DNA from: Bacteroidota bacterium | GTDB lineage: Bacteria > Bacteroidota > JABWAT01 | Assembly: GCA_017303995.1 (NCBI GenBank) | Contig: JAFLBE010000002.1 | Coordinates: 91,016 to 155,015 of the forward strand | DNA length: 64,000 nt | Direction of reading: 5' to 3' | In this document: piece by piece, positions 22,673-32,945 of the stretch | Layout: every line of letters begins with the position of its first letter | How positions within the stretch are numbered: the first letter of the stretch is position 1 | The notes under the pieces: generated by a model | Database searches by the model: none | The model's input: the letters and a program-made list of their open reading frames with translations, nothing else | What the model was told of the DNA's origin: nothing | Translations under genes and position numbers: made by a program

Positions 22673-24485
22673 CCCACTGCCACAGCCATGGCCACTTTTC
22701 TGGTTTTTGTTTGACGATTTCTTTTTGTGCCAAAGCCAGTTGATATAAATCAGCGGTTTCAGGGAACAGTTTCAGATTATTAATTTTTTCATCAATCAAT
22801 CCTGCAAGGGGCCCGTTTAACCAATGGCCCATCGGAAGAAGAAACCCCATCTTTCTGGAGTTGACAATTTCAGGAATCAGCCAATCCTGACATGCTTCAG
22901 TAAGAAACTGCTTTTTTGTTTGTTTAGGTCGTTTCAAAGAGTCAGGAACCTGAAGAATCCAAGATAAGAGCTCACGGTCGGTAAATGGGGCCCGAACTTC
23001 AAGTGAGTTTGCCATAGACATAATATTGGTGTCTCTGATCAGCATATTTTTCATGTACCCAAACCATTCCTGAGCAATAAGTTGGGAATCATGTTTTAAT
23101 CCGTAAAAGTGTGGCTGGTCATCCAGACTTACCACCGGCATCCAGCCTTCGTACTTATTGCCGAACAGCCATTTCAGCGTTGTTTCAGAGTAAAGGGCCC
23201 TGATTGATGACATTGGCTGGAACTGAATAGGTGTTGTCATTGCATCGAATAAACGAAGCCATTCTTCCTTTTTTCTGAACTTTCCGGCAAGCAGAATACC
23301 CGGGGAAAGAAATCCCGGAAGTGTCATTATTGTCCTTGCCTGTGAGAAAGTATTATATCCCTGAAAAAGCTCATCACCACCCAAACCGGAAAGGGCTACT
23401 TTTAATCCAAGGTTTCTAACAGCCTTCGACACAATAAAGGTATTAACACCATCAATTGAAGGATGGTCATAGGCTTTGAGTGCATCCGGAATCCATTCCA
23501 TGACTTCATTCTGTCTGAGACGGACAAAAGTATGTTCAGTTTTCCAATGTGATAGAATCAGATTGATGCGATCTTCTTCTGAATGTACCGGGTCATCGAA
23601 AACAACAGATGCGGTTATGGGTTTAAGCCCGAATTCTGAACACAGGGCACCAACAATGAGTGAAGAATCAATTCCGCCAGAAAGGAAGGTTCCAATAGGA
23701 ACGTCTGCAACCAGTCTTTTTTCTATTGCTGCACCAACCAGATTTTTCAAATTCTGATTGGCAGATAGTTCTGGATTTGCTGTTGATTTACCAGATGAAA
23801 GCGGAAGTTGCCAAAGCTTCCATTTAGATGGAAAACAATAGGGATCCATTGGCCGGAACTCAGCGCCCTCAATTCTCATTTCCCCAACATAACCTGACGG
23901 AAACATAAAAATTCCATTCCAAAGGGTAAATGGCTCTGGAATGAATCCGTATCTGATATATTGCTGGAGACCTTTTTCAGAAATCTGGAATTGTTTTTCA
24001 GAGTTAAGTCGTTTAATTGCCCTCAACTCAGAGGCGAAAGTTAGCTGTCCGTCAGAAAAACCATAAAGCGGATTTTTCCCAGCCTGATCTCTTGCCAGAA
24101 TCAGTTGTTTACTTCCACTGTTAAACCAGACTACTGCAAAAATCCCATCCAGCTTTTTTAAAAACTCTGAACCTTCCAGTTCAATTCCTTCAAGAATAAC
24201 CTCAGTATCACTGGTTGTCCTGAAACTAATACCACGTGATTCAAGCTGGTTTCGCAGGGATTTATAATTATAAATTTCGCCGTTAAAAATTAAAATTGAT
24301 TTGCCGGAAAGGGAAACCATCGGTTGTGCTGATCGGGGATCAGGATCAATAATCGCAAGCCGGTTATGCCCAAAAGAAAAAGGCCCTACTTCAGAAATTG
24401 CACGACCATCTGGTCCGCGATGTGAAATAGATGAAATGGCCGATTCAAAATGGGGTTTATTTGTTGAAAACAGTATTCCGCACAT
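22644..24485 (-). CDS. asnB: Asparagine synthetase (glutamine-hydrolysing)-like amidotransferase
   Basis: A 613-residue two-domain enzyme. The N-terminal glutaminase has catalytic Cys2 (MCGI), RGPDG at 23-27, NGEIYNYKSL at 68-77 and DTEVILEG. The C-terminal synthetase domain has the ATP loop SGGIDSS at 269-275 and SGLGGDELFQGYNTF. In polysaccharide loci such enzymes usually amidate a uronic acid or amino-acid substituent rather than free aspartate, which is the favoured reading here. It lies inside the glycan operon with a GT4 gene downstream (29-base overlap) and another upstream (three-base gap). Confidence 0.88.
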   Translation of the reverse strand: MCGILFSTNKPHFESAISSISHRGPDGRAISEVGPFSFGHNRLAIIDPDPRSAQPMVSLSGKSILIFNGEIYNYKSLRNQLESRGISFRTTSDTEVILEGIELEGSEFLKKLDGIFAVVWFNSGSKQLILARDQAGKNPLYGFSDGQLTFASELRAIKRLNSEKQFQISEKGLQQYIRYGFIPEPFTLWNGIFMFPSGYVGEMRIEGAEFRPMDPYCFPSKWKLWQLPLSSGKSTANPELSANQNLKNLVGAAIEKRLVADVPIGTFLSGGIDSSLIVGALCSEFGLKPITASVVFDDPVHSEEDRINLILSHWKTEHTFVRLRQNEVMEWIPDALKAYDHPSIDGVNTFIVSKAVRNLGLKVALSGLGGDELFQGYNTFSQARTIMTLPGFLSPGILLAGKFRKKEEWLRLFDAMTTPIQFQPMSSIRALYSETTLKWLFGNKYEGWMPVVSLDDQPHFYGLKHDSQLIAQEWFGYMKNMLIRDTNIMSMANSLEVRAPFTDRELLSWILQVPDSLKRPKQTKKQFLTEACQDWLIPEIVNSRKMGFLLPMGHWLNGPLAGLIDEKINNLKLFPETADLYQLALAQKEIVKQKPEKWPWLWQWVVLGELLGR

Positions 24486-24488
24486 ATT

Positions 24489-25532
24489 TTATTTGGGTTT
24501 TGCTTCCAATACTCTAGTTATAATTTTGTTTACTGATTGAAAAGAATACTTCTCTGCAACCTTGATGCCATTGGATACAAGAAGGGTACTAAATTCTCTG
24601 CTCTCCAACCGGGTAAGAATGGATTCAATATCCTGAACGGTTACTGGCATGTGGCACAACATTCCATTCTCATTATTTATAATAAAATCAGTAGCACCGC
24701 CTGTATCGGCAGCCACACAAATGCAACCCATTGCCATCGCTTCAAGATAAACAATTCCAAAACCTTCACCGGAAGAGGGTAATAAAAAAATTTGGGAATC
24801 GGTATACAGATTAATCAACTCCTGGTCAGAAACAAATCCATGGAATTGAAACCGCCGATCATTCCCTGCAATTTCCAGATGTCTCTCTTTATCATTTCCA
24901 TGGATGACAAGGTCATAAACCCAATTTGTCTGCACCCCTTCTGACCAGTTTTTTACTGCCTGAATACAAATATCAATATTTTTATAATTCTCTTCTTTGG
25001 CAACTCTCGATACAGACAAAAATCTAATTGTATTGAGAACCTTCTGTTTTTTTAAAATTTGCTCCAAAGGCAACGGATTAAATTTTGTAGGAAGTGTATT
25101 GGGGATTAAATGAACCGGCAGTGATGTTCCAAAGTTTTCTTTTACCTTTTTAGCCGTAAATGAACTCACTGCCCAGACTTCATCAATGAATTTGGCAAAA
25201 AAGCGATAATGGAAAGCCTGTTGCTCCCAAACTTCTATGCCATGGGCAATCAGGATTTTACGTTTGAACCATAATGAAGGCAGAATAAGCAAGGGCAAAA
25301 AATTCCGGTGACCAATTAGAACCGTATTTGATTTAAAACCCTGAATAAAAGTTTTTAAAAAGAAGGAGAGCAAATTTCTATTGAAACCAACCACGTTTTC
25401 GGATGATGTATCATTGAAAGAAAAAACGGTTTTACCAACCCCTGAATACTCAAAATGCTGAAGTAGCGTGCTGTTGTATCTTTCAATTCCGCCAGTTGAG
25501 CTTAGGGCTGAAAAAAGGACTAGTAAATTCAT
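24489..25532 (-). CDS. GT4 glycosyltransferase
   Basis: A 347-residue GT-B enzyme beginning LLVLFSALSSTGGIERYNS with the characteristic G-G-I-E-R acceptor-domain loop, and having LPSSGEGFGIVYLEAMAMG with the EX7E glutamates near residues 255-275. Part of the polysaccharide locus, three bases upstream of the amidotransferase gene. Ahead of it lie 101 bases without a gene, so a promoter or separate transcript boundary may be here. Confidence 0.86.
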   Translation of the reverse strand: MNLLVLFSALSSTGGIERYNSTLLQHFEYSGVGKTVFSFNDTSSENVVGFNRNLLSFFLKTFIQGFKSNTVLIGHRNFLPLLILPSLWFKRKILIAHGIEVWEQQAFHYRFFAKFIDEVWAVSSFTAKKVKENFGTSLPVHLIPNTLPTKFNPLPLEQILKKQKVLNTIRFLSVSRVAKEENYKNIDICIQAVKNWSEGVQTNWVYDLVIHGNDKERHLEIAGNDRRFQFHGFVSDQELINLYTDSQIFLLPSSGEGFGIVYLEAMAMGCICVAADTGGATDFIINNENGMLCHMPVTVQDIESILTRLESREFSTLLVSNGIKVAEKYSFQSVNKIITRVLEAKPK

Positions 25533-25633
25533 GAAAATGAGGGAATGTCAAAATTCAATAATATTATTTTACATTGACACATTTTGAATTGTTAAATGTT
25601 ATCGGTCATTATATTTGGCATTTTTTTTGAAAA

Positions 25634-27049
25634 TCAGGTATCAGATTCGGTACGATTTGGTCTTAAAACACCAGCCCAAATGAAACCAAGCCGGAGTGCA
25701 GCCATCACCACGAAACTCCAAAACATGGAATTCACCAGAAACTCAAATGAATTTCCGAGCCAAGCAATTGAGAAAAGCCCATTAAAAATGACACCTGAAC
25801 CAAATAAATAGCCACCAAACCAGTTTTCAGCTTTGTTTGCCAGCCAGATATTAAAAAAACCAAGAAGAAAGTGAGCAATAATAATGACGGGCCACCCTCC
25901 TGTCAGATAGGAATCGGCAACATAAGATGGTTTGGCTGACACATCTGAGGTTTCAACGACCACACCATTTTCGTAAACACGAGTCATGATAAGAATCTCC
26001 ATGTCGGGCTTTTCAGGCCAGAAAACTCGGGGAATAATTCCAATAAAAACCTGAGATAAGATTTCCATACCGTAATAGGGGCGGTTTTGTGGGACATTTC
26101 CACTGAATTTTATGAACATATTCACTTCACTCAGCCGATCAACCAACATAGCCCAAGATGCATTCTGAAGTGCTTGCGGGGATGCATTGAGTGTTTCCTC
26201 CCTTGCAATTTGATTTGCTTCGATTGGATCAACAAATTGACCCCATGCCAGATCTCTGTAAGTACCATTGTAATAAGGAATATACGTAACCCAGATGAAA
26301 AACGCTGCAAGAGAAAAAAATGTAATTGTTCTTGGATATCTGTAAATTAAAAAGGTTGATAACAGAATGGCTACAAGAAGGGGGGCCGATTTCATTCCAC
26401 TAAACAAGGCTATTAAAAAAGAATAAATAACCAACCCAGTACCAATTAAAATTTTTGTACGTTTACCTTCCTCAATTGAAACCCCAAGAAATAATACACC
26501 TAAAATCTGGGAAATGGAACTCAATTTTACTGCAACCTGAGCAAATCCTGGAATTAGTACTGAAAGAAAAACCAAAACCTGAATTAAAAGAAAAAAAACA
26601 AGAAAAATGTCAGAAACTGCAACGGTTGGAAGATTATACTTCCTATTTTCAGTTTTCCATTTCCATGCAGCCATTCCAATTACATAAAAAACCTGGGCAA
26701 TCAGATAATACCATTGAGCGCTGACAACCAGATTAAGTTCAACCAAAGAAGGACTTTGATCATTTGTCTGGGTAAAAAACTCATAGCCAAAAAGTGACAA
26801 AAAGTAGAAAATCGTACTTAAGGGGACATATCCTGAAAAGAACGTAAATCCTAAGAAATAAGGCCGAAATAATTGGCGTAAGATGGGTAAATCTTTTGGG
26901 ATCTCAATTAAAACACCAGTGACTGTAAACAGATATATAAAAACAGAAGTGCTCCAAGATACCCAATAGGAAGCGATAGGGAGTTCAGCTATCATCCCAC
27001 CACTTAACCCTACCAGAATAAAAAGAAGCAACCACAGAATAGGTCTCAT
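25634..27049 (-). CDS. Polytopic Wzy-like oligosaccharide polymerase
   Basis: A 471-residue integral membrane protein with about 11-12 hydrophobic segments and a large loop around residues 280-380 that contains several charged residues and YGMEILSQVFIGIIPRVFWP. The topology and the loop before the last segments suit an O-antigen polymerase or a related repeat-unit polymerase. Sequence conservation in that family is too low to be sure. Coupled by four bases to the GT4 gene at 27046. Presence next to an ABC-type exporter in the same locus is unusual. Confidence 0.6.
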   Translation of the reverse strand: MRPILWLLLFILVGLSGGMIAELPIASYWVSWSTSVFIYLFTVTGVLIEIPKDLPILRQLFRPYFLGFTFFSGYVPLSTIFYFLSLFGYEFFTQTNDQSPSLVELNLVVSAQWYYLIAQVFYVIGMAAWKWKTENRKYNLPTVAVSDIFLVFFLLIQVLVFLSVLIPGFAQVAVKLSSISQILGVLFLGVSIEEGKRTKILIGTGLVIYSFLIALFSGMKSAPLLVAILLSTFLIYRYPRTITFFSLAAFFIWVTYIPYYNGTYRDLAWGQFVDPIEANQIAREETLNASPQALQNASWAMLVDRLSEVNMFIKFSGNVPQNRPYYGMEILSQVFIGIIPRVFWPEKPDMEILIMTRVYENGVVVETSDVSAKPSYVADSYLTGGWPVIIIAHFLLGFFNIWLANKAENWFGGYLFGSGVIFNGLFSIAWLGNSFEFLVNSMFWSFVVMAALRLGFIWAGVLRPNRTESDT

Positions 27050-28209
27050 GAAAAGGCTTTGGCTTTCACTGCATGTTTAATTTGTTTAAATGAATATGCC
27101 TGGATTTTTTTAAGAGCATTTTTGCCCATTTTTTCAGAAAGTGCGGGGTTGGCAGATATGTTGTTTATCAAATCTGTTAGTTGGTTGATATTCCCGGTTT
27201 CAAAAATAAAACCAGTTTCTCCATTTGTGATCAGATCAGCAGCACAACCCACTTTGTCAGACACTATACACATACGACCACTTGCCATGGCTTCGTTTAC
27301 CGCCAAACCCCATGTTTCTCCAGGTCCACGGCTAGGATAAACAAAACAGGACGCCATTCGGTAAAGAACAGGCATCTGGGTCTGGTTTTGTACCGGAAGC
27401 CAGATAACCTGTTCATTATCTTTTACATTTGCCTTCAATTCAGATTCCAATTCACCGCTGCCAGCAATAATCAGTTTCATGTTTTTATCAGAAGCTGAGC
27501 AAAAAGCAGTCAGCAGATCAGAAATTCCCTTTTTTTGTTCAAACTTGCCTGCATACAAAAATACCATATCAGTATCATGAATTCCCAATTGATGACGCCA
27601 CATCAGGGCATTCTCTCCAAAAGTGCCTGTCAGATCTGAAAAACGCTGGTTGTCAATAGCATGCGGTGCCCAAATCAGCTGATTATCCTTCAGTCCACAC
27701 CATTTGAAGTACCTCAGATTTTCCTTCCCGACATAAAAGGCAGTATCTATATGCGAGTAAACCCAATGAAGCCACAACCACCTCACAATTTTTTTTATTT
27801 TGCTGATTGGATCCAGCAAATGGGAATCACCCCTAAACCAAACGGGTATCTTTTTATGGAAGTATTTTATGGTTTCAAAATGACTTTCAAAACTCCAGCC
27901 AAAAATCAAAATAAAATCAGGGTTCCAGGATGATAGGGAAGGAATTAAAGCCAGATTTTTTATTCCCTTAAAATGGTGAGTTCCCGGATCCTTTGCTGAA
28001 TTCTCAATAAACTCAAACTCATAGCCATCAAGAAGAGGAATATCCCATTCCATAACTTTTCCGAAACCCGGATCAAATTTTTTAATTTGTGCCTGAGGCC
28101 AGGTATAAAAAACTTTTATTTTGAGTTCATCATCAGACCCAAGCTGGCGGAACAAAGGTGCATAATACTGAATCGGATGGGTGGTAACAATTGCAAGTTT
28201 CTTTTTCAT
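27046..28209 (-). CDS. GT4 glycosyltransferase
   Basis: A 387-residue GT-B enzyme. AIVTTHPIQYYAPLFRQL at the start, FLYAGKFEQKKGISDLLTAF (about 215-234) and YPSRGPGETWGLAVNEAMAS with the EX7E pair near residue 300 are typical of GT4. It is coupled by four-base overlaps to the Wzy-like gene and to the next glycosyltransferase. Donor and acceptor unknown. Confidence 0.86.
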   Translation of the reverse strand: MKKKLAIVTTHPIQYYAPLFRQLGSDDELKIKVFYTWPQAQIKKFDPGFGKVMEWDIPLLDGYEFEFIENSAKDPGTHHFKGIKNLALIPSLSSWNPDFILIFGWSFESHFETIKYFHKKIPVWFRGDSHLLDPISKIKKIVRWLWLHWVYSHIDTAFYVGKENLRYFKWCGLKDNQLIWAPHAIDNQRFSDLTGTFGENALMWRHQLGIHDTDMVFLYAGKFEQKKGISDLLTAFCSASDKNMKLIIAGSGELESELKANVKDNEQVIWLPVQNQTQMPVLYRMASCFVYPSRGPGETWGLAVNEAMASGRMCIVSDKVGCAADLITNGETGFIFETGNINQLTDLINNISANPALSEKMGKNALKKIQAYSFKQIKHAVKAKAFS

Positions 28210-29495
28210 GATTTTTCTTTGATCACTTCCCTGAAAAACAGATTCATTTTCCTTGCCATTTCTTCCGCCAGGTAGGGTTTCATTTTTTCGCCCGGATCAG
28301 TGAACGGTAAAGGTTTTTTCGAAATAAGGAAAGATAACCGTTGCTTGATCTTTTCAAAATCTGAGTCCCTGTCTCCATCCGGTGAAAAGGAAAAAAGAGA
28401 TTCTGGCGTTACTGAGTTTAAGATTCCGCATACACTGCTTTCCTTTCTGAAAATTGCCATCATGGTTTTTCTGGTTAGCAGGTAAGGATACAGTTTTGAA
28501 GCTGTATATCTGGGGTCATCAGAACCGGGAACGAGCAATAAATCAGAATACAGTAAAAACTGAAGACTTTGAAAATACGGCATCCGGTCTGGGTTTTCTG
28601 AAACGATGTCGCCAAGACCGAGTTCGTCGGCTAGAGGTTTCAGGGAAGGAAGTCCCTGACCGGCAGGAGCATAACTGGTGCCGGCCAGTTCAATCCGTAT
28701 TTTTTTAAACCGTTCCGGTTCCTGTTTAAGTCCGGTTTGAACTGCCTTTAGAAAAAGGGAAAAAGCCGGAAGCATATCACTTCCGCCACGTCCCACGTAC
28801 CTGATCAAAAAATGATCAGGATTGGTTTTCTCTGGAGGTAATTCCCTGGCAATTTCAATGTCTTTTTCAAATCCGCCAAAAGGAAGCGTCAGACAGGGAA
28901 CCTGATTCAGCCAGTTATACCGTTGACGGAGTTCCTGCCAGTAAGGTTCAGAAACCGCCATAATTCCGTCTGCAGCTTTCATGGCTGCGGGTTCAAGAGT
29001 ACCGTTTATCCATTGTGAAAACCAATATTTTTTTGGCCTCTGGTTTTCAGGTAGAACCGGATTATACCAGGGATCCTGAATGTCAAAAACTATTTTACTG
29101 CCAAACCTCCATTTCCAGTAACGGGCAAGAATGAGAACCGGAAACTGGGTGGTTGAAAAGAAGATGAGTTCAGGTTTGTTTTTCCGGATCCATCCGGATC
29201 CCTTCAGCCAGAAAAAGGGAAGGGAACGCAAGGCGATAGCGCCAAGGCCGAATTTTCTTGTCCATTTTGGTGAAAAAGCCGATACGGAAATGACTTCTGC
29301 ATCTTCAGGAACACTTTTTAACAGGAGCGGATCGAGGGAAATTTCAACAAATCTTTCATCAACTTTCAGAATGGCAGGCTTCCAACCGGCTTGAATCAGT
29401 CCGGGAAGTGACATTCTCACCCGCTGCATATCAGCTGCGTTTACCGGGGGAAAGTAAGGTGAAATGATGAGGATTTTTTTGTGCATTTCAGTCAT
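28206..29495 (-). CDS. GT4-like glycosyltransferase
   Basis: A 429-residue GT-B-type protein: ILIISPYFPPVNAADMQRVR is the usual opening of GT4-like enzymes and FDIQDPWYN is characteristic of the acceptor domain. The donor-domain motif is weak: no clean EX7E was found, but the Rossmann helices RYVGRGGSDMLPAF and DLLLVPGSDDPRYTASKLYPYL appear. It is part of the compact G/C-richer block and overlaps its neighbours by one and four bases. Confidence 0.78.
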   Translation of the reverse strand: MTEMHKKILIISPYFPPVNAADMQRVRMSLPGLIQAGWKPAILKVDERFVEISLDPLLLKSVPEDAEVISVSAFSPKWTRKFGLGAIALRSLPFFWLKGSGWIRKNKPELIFFSTTQFPVLILARYWKWRFGSKIVFDIQDPWYNPVLPENQRPKKYWFSQWINGTLEPAAMKAADGIMAVSEPYWQELRQRYNWLNQVPCLTLPFGGFEKDIEIARELPPEKTNPDHFLIRYVGRGGSDMLPAFSLFLKAVQTGLKQEPERFKKIRIELAGTSYAPAGQGLPSLKPLADELGLGDIVSENPDRMPYFQSLQFLLYSDLLLVPGSDDPRYTASKLYPYLLTRKTMMAIFRKESSVCGILNSVTPESLFSFSPDGDRDSDFEKIKQRLSFLISKKPLPFTDPGEKMKPYLAEEMARKMNLFFREVIKEKS

Positions 29496-30742
29496 TAAAA
29501 AAAAGGATTGACAACGCTGAGGAGCTTTTGGCTTTCAGATTCCCAGTTATACATTTTTTCTGAAAGGTCAAGGGACGAAAGCCTCTGCTTTCTGAGTTCA
29601 CCTGGGTTCAGGTATAAAAACTTGAGCCAGTTTGCCAGTGAATCAGCATCACCCGGCTGATATAAAAATCCGCTTTCCGGGTTTTGATTCCAGAACTCAG
29701 TCTGTGCCGAAGTCTCCGAATAAATGATACTGAGTCCGCAGGACAGATAAGTAAAGATTTTATTGGTAAGGCACAGATCCCGGTTTGGTGGGAAATTACG
29801 TTCCAGGGCAAGTCCGATGGCATGAGTTTTTGCTATCCTGAATAGCTGATTTTCAGGAACCGGACTCAGAAAATAAATTTTTTCGTGCTTTGCTCCACCT
29901 GTCCTGACCTGGTCAAGAAGTGCGGATTTATCTTCCCCTGAAACAGAACCAAGGAGAGTAAGAGAAACCGGAATTTCCGGGATTTTTCCCATCGCACTGA
30001 AAATATCTTCCAGTCCGCGGTTCGTTCCAACCGTTTGTGAAAACCAGAACAGCTTCAGTTCTGAACCGCCATCCGTCAGGATATCTGCTTCTTGAGCCTG
30101 AATTGAGGAGGGGAAAACATTCAGGACCGGGAAAAATGTCGCTGACGGGAACAGTTTCCTGTAGGCAGCTCCGATTCCGGGACTTGCAGACCAGGTTAAG
30201 GAACATTGCGGAATCCAGGTGTTTTCGACTGTGGTCACAATCCATCCACCGGGTGTTTCTGCAAAGGGTTCACCTCTGTGATAATCTTCAGCATCGAAGG
30301 CAACGGAAATATTTTTTATTTTCCCTGCTGTACCGCAAACCGGCAATGCACCAAGATTATGGGCGATGAAAAGACCGGGCTGTGTTTTTACAGCCATTTT
30401 GATTTGCCAGACCAAATGGCGGTTCATCAGACGGGCTGCCATCGACGGACGTTTTACAACTTTGCTAAACGCCTGCCAAATTTTATTTTTTAATCCCGAC
30501 ACTGTTTTAATCAGTTTGGATACAGCAGTTGAGCCTGTCCAGTTTAAACTGTGAACTTCCCATTCGGGGTTTTGCTTCAGAATAAGATTGTCATGGGCAA
30601 CAAGGTACCCGACATACTGAGTAAAAACAATGGAAACAGAATAACCCGCTTTCGAAAAAGCAATGGCTTCCTTTACCAGTCTGGGATTGCTGGAAATATG
30701 ACCTGGCGTAACAAAGGTGATTCTTTTTTCTTTTTGTGTCAT
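29495..30742 (-). CDS. GT4-like glycosyltransferase
   Basis: A GT-B-like protein of 415 residues from the chosen start. An open frame extends 25 codons upstream but would overlap the preceding gene; ATG at 30742 gives MTQKEKRITFVTPGHISSNP, a typical GT4 start, and an ATGA four-base overlap with the upstream gene. FDAEDYHRGE (about 150-160) and KIFTYLSCGLSIIYSE near the end are consistent with the donor domain of the family. It overlaps the next gene by one base. Donor unknown. Confidence 0.75.
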   Translation of the reverse strand: MTQKEKRITFVTPGHISSNPRLVKEAIAFSKAGYSVSIVFTQYVGYLVAHDNLILKQNPEWEVHSLNWTGSTAVSKLIKTVSGLKNKIWQAFSKVVKRPSMAARLMNRHLVWQIKMAVKTQPGLFIAHNLGALPVCGTAGKIKNISVAFDAEDYHRGEPFAETPGGWIVTTVENTWIPQCSLTWSASPGIGAAYRKLFPSATFFPVLNVFPSSIQAQEADILTDGGSELKLFWFSQTVGTNRGLEDIFSAMGKIPEIPVSLTLLGSVSGEDKSALLDQVRTGGAKHEKIYFLSPVPENQLFRIAKTHAIGLALERNFPPNRDLCLTNKIFTYLSCGLSIIYSETSAQTEFWNQNPESGFLYQPGDADSLANWLKFLYLNPGELRKQRLSSLDLSEKMYNWESESQKLLSVVNPFF

Positions 30743-31917
30743 TTCTTTTTCTGCGACGGAGGCGTTTCTGATATACTGCGGTAATAGTCTGTCAGACGGT
30801 CTGCATAGGTATCCCATCCCATCGACTCTCTGCTTTTCCCGGCAGCTTCCTCGCCCATGCTTTTCAGCAGTGTACGGTCGATATACAATTTTTCGATCCG
30901 GGCTGCAATTTCAGCCGGGTTGCGAATGGGGACAACAAATCCGGTTTCACCGTTCACGATCTGTTCACTACAGCCAGTGTTTTCAGTGACAATCGCAGGT
31001 AAACCAGACGCCATTGCTTCAATGGGCGCCAGACCGAATCCATCTTCAATGCTCGGAAGCACAAAGACATCACAATTTTGAAGAAGGGCGGGAATTTCTT
31101 TCCAGGGAACCGCACCGAGGTAGCGGATATTTCCGGTAAATTCCTTTTCCAGAAATTTCATTTCATCTGCCATGGATCCGGCAAAAATAAGTTCTGAATC
31201 AGGGAGATTGAGCATTTTCCAGGCGGTTATCAGATCAATCTGGGCTTTCCTCAGTGAAATTTGGGAAACACAGATAACCCGGAACGCTCTCTTCATTGAA
31301 AAATCAGGTTTTGATTCAGAAAACCGTGAAAGATCAACGGCAAGCGGAATGGTTTTGACTTTATCTGCCGGGAATCCCTGATCAATAAAGGATTTACCGA
31401 CAAAATCAGACGGAACCAGCAGGTAATCTGCGAATGCAATTTCCTTTATCTGCTGTGTTTGGCCTTTATTCAGTTCAATTCTGTTCCCAAGACCAAGTCT
31501 TTCGTATTCTTCATTAAGCAGCCTGGTAACCAGAACCGGATGTGCGTTAACCGGTTCCAGAATCAGGGGAATTCCTGATTTATTGATGTCTTTTGCCAGA
31601 GTCACTGCAGTTCCCTGAGACATGATGTGGGCAATTTCCGGCTGTGACCACTGGTAACGGACCTGAGTTTCCCAGATTTTCTGATAAAGCGGATAAAAAA
31701 AGTTCGCCATTCTCTGGTTGAAAATCCGGATATGGCTGTGAAGAAGGTATTCCTTCATCCACAGATTTACAGCTTCTGCGGGTTTTATTCCGAGTAATTC
31801 TGCATTGGTTGACCATTTATGTGAATAATAAAAACGGTTGAGAACGCCGGCTTCCGAGAGAAAGCGGACATAATTGGCATGATGAAATTTTCCGCAGACA
31901 GCCAGATTTATTTTCAT
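30739..31917 (-). CDS. GT4 glycosyltransferase
   Basis: A 392-residue GT-B enzyme: INLAVCGKFHHANYVRFLS at the start, CVSQISLRKAQIDLI (about 217-231) and LPSIEDGFGLAPIEAMASG with the EX7E glutamates near residue 290. The C-terminal helix ending SQKKK is basic. Shares one base with the next gene and four with the previous in a continuous, translationally coupled chain. Confidence 0.86.
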   Translation of the reverse strand: MKINLAVCGKFHHANYVRFLSEAGVLNRFYYSHKWSTNAELLGIKPAEAVNLWMKEYLLHSHIRIFNQRMANFFYPLYQKIWETQVRYQWSQPEIAHIMSQGTAVTLAKDINKSGIPLILEPVNAHPVLVTRLLNEEYERLGLGNRIELNKGQTQQIKEIAFADYLLVPSDFVGKSFIDQGFPADKVKTIPLAVDLSRFSESKPDFSMKRAFRVICVSQISLRKAQIDLITAWKMLNLPDSELIFAGSMADEMKFLEKEFTGNIRYLGAVPWKEIPALLQNCDVFVLPSIEDGFGLAPIEAMASGLPAIVTENTGCSEQIVNGETGFVVPIRNPAEIAARIEKLYIDRTLLKSMGEEAAGKSRESMGWDTYADRLTDYYRSISETPPSQKKK

Positions 31918-32945
31918 CAGATTTTCTTTCTGGCTACAATTTTTCCGTACAGATCAAGATACTGACCTGCAATCACCTGACTGCTGAATCTGGTTTCGGC
32001 AGCAGTTCTGACCTTTTGCCGGCTGATCTGCCCGACGGAATTGATGGCTGTGGCCATTGAAACGGTATCCTGACAGGTAAAACCCGTTATTCCGTTTTCC
32101 ACAACTTCGGGAACTGCACCTCTCGGATAACCGATGACCGGGGTTCCGCAGGCCATGGCTTCTGCCATCACTATCCCGAACGGTTCGTTCCAGTCAATGG
32201 GCATCAGAAAGGCAGCACATTGCCCCAGGAATTCATTTTTCTGCTGATCATTGACAGGGCCGATATAAAGGATTTCTTTTCCATCAATTTCTGGTTTGAT
32301 GATGGTCTCAAAATATTCTGAATGTTCTTCCGGTACATTGCCGGCAAGTATGAGTTTTCTGCCGGCGGCTTTTGCTGCTTTTATAGCATTCATCGGACCT
32401 TTTACCGGTTCAATCCGGCCCAGAAAGGCAACGGGCGCATCGTCGGGAACTTCCCTGACAAAGGTATATTTGCTGACCTCAATTCCGTTGTAAACCGTAG
32501 CAGCTGGTCCGAACGGTTTGATCTGACCGGAAATATAATTGCTGCATCCGGTAAAAAAGAGAGAATCTTTTTTAGAAAGGTACATAGCCATTTTAATCAT
32601 TTTCAGCGTTGGTTCCCGCTGGTAACTCATAATTTTGGGGATGGATGACCGGTAAAGCAGACTCAGATAAGCCAGGCGGCCGAAAGAGTGAATAATATCA
32701 GGTTTCCACGATCTCAGTCCGGAAACCGTAAGCATATTCCGCAGCGTATCGGGAAGGTGGTCAGGTTTTGCACCACGGTAAGGAATGAGCCGTCCGCTGG
32801 AAACAGAATCCGGATGGGCAACCAGAACAACGTCATGTCCGGCGGATGAAAATTCCGTTGCGATCATATCAATAATCCGTTCAATTCCGCCATATAAAGT
32901 TGGCGGAACGGGAATCCAGCAATCTGCGACAAGGGCAATTTTCAT
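31917..32945 (-). CDS. GT4 glycosyltransferase
   Basis: A 342-residue family 4 enzyme: PTLYGGIERIIDMIATEF with the G-G-I-E-R loop, FLGRIEPVKGPMNAIKAAK (about 174-192), and MPIDWNEPFGIVMAEAMACG with the EX7E motif. GTPVIGYPRGAVPEVV is the conserved donor loop. It overlaps the GT2 gene by four bases on the upstream side and the previous gene by one base. Probably adds one sugar of the repeat. Confidence 0.88.
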   Translation of the reverse strand: MKIALVADCWIPVPPTLYGGIERIIDMIATEFSSAGHDVVLVAHPDSVSSGRLIPYRGAKPDHLPDTLRNMLTVSGLRSWKPDIIHSFGRLAYLSLLYRSSIPKIMSYQREPTLKMIKMAMYLSKKDSLFFTGCSNYISGQIKPFGPAATVYNGIEVSKYTFVREVPDDAPVAFLGRIEPVKGPMNAIKAAKAAGRKLILAGNVPEEHSEYFETIIKPEIDGKEILYIGPVNDQQKNEFLGQCAAFLMPIDWNEPFGIVMAEAMACGTPVIGYPRGAVPEVVENGITGFTCQDTVSMATAINSVGQISRQKVRTAAETRFSSQVIAGQYLDLYGKIVARKKI

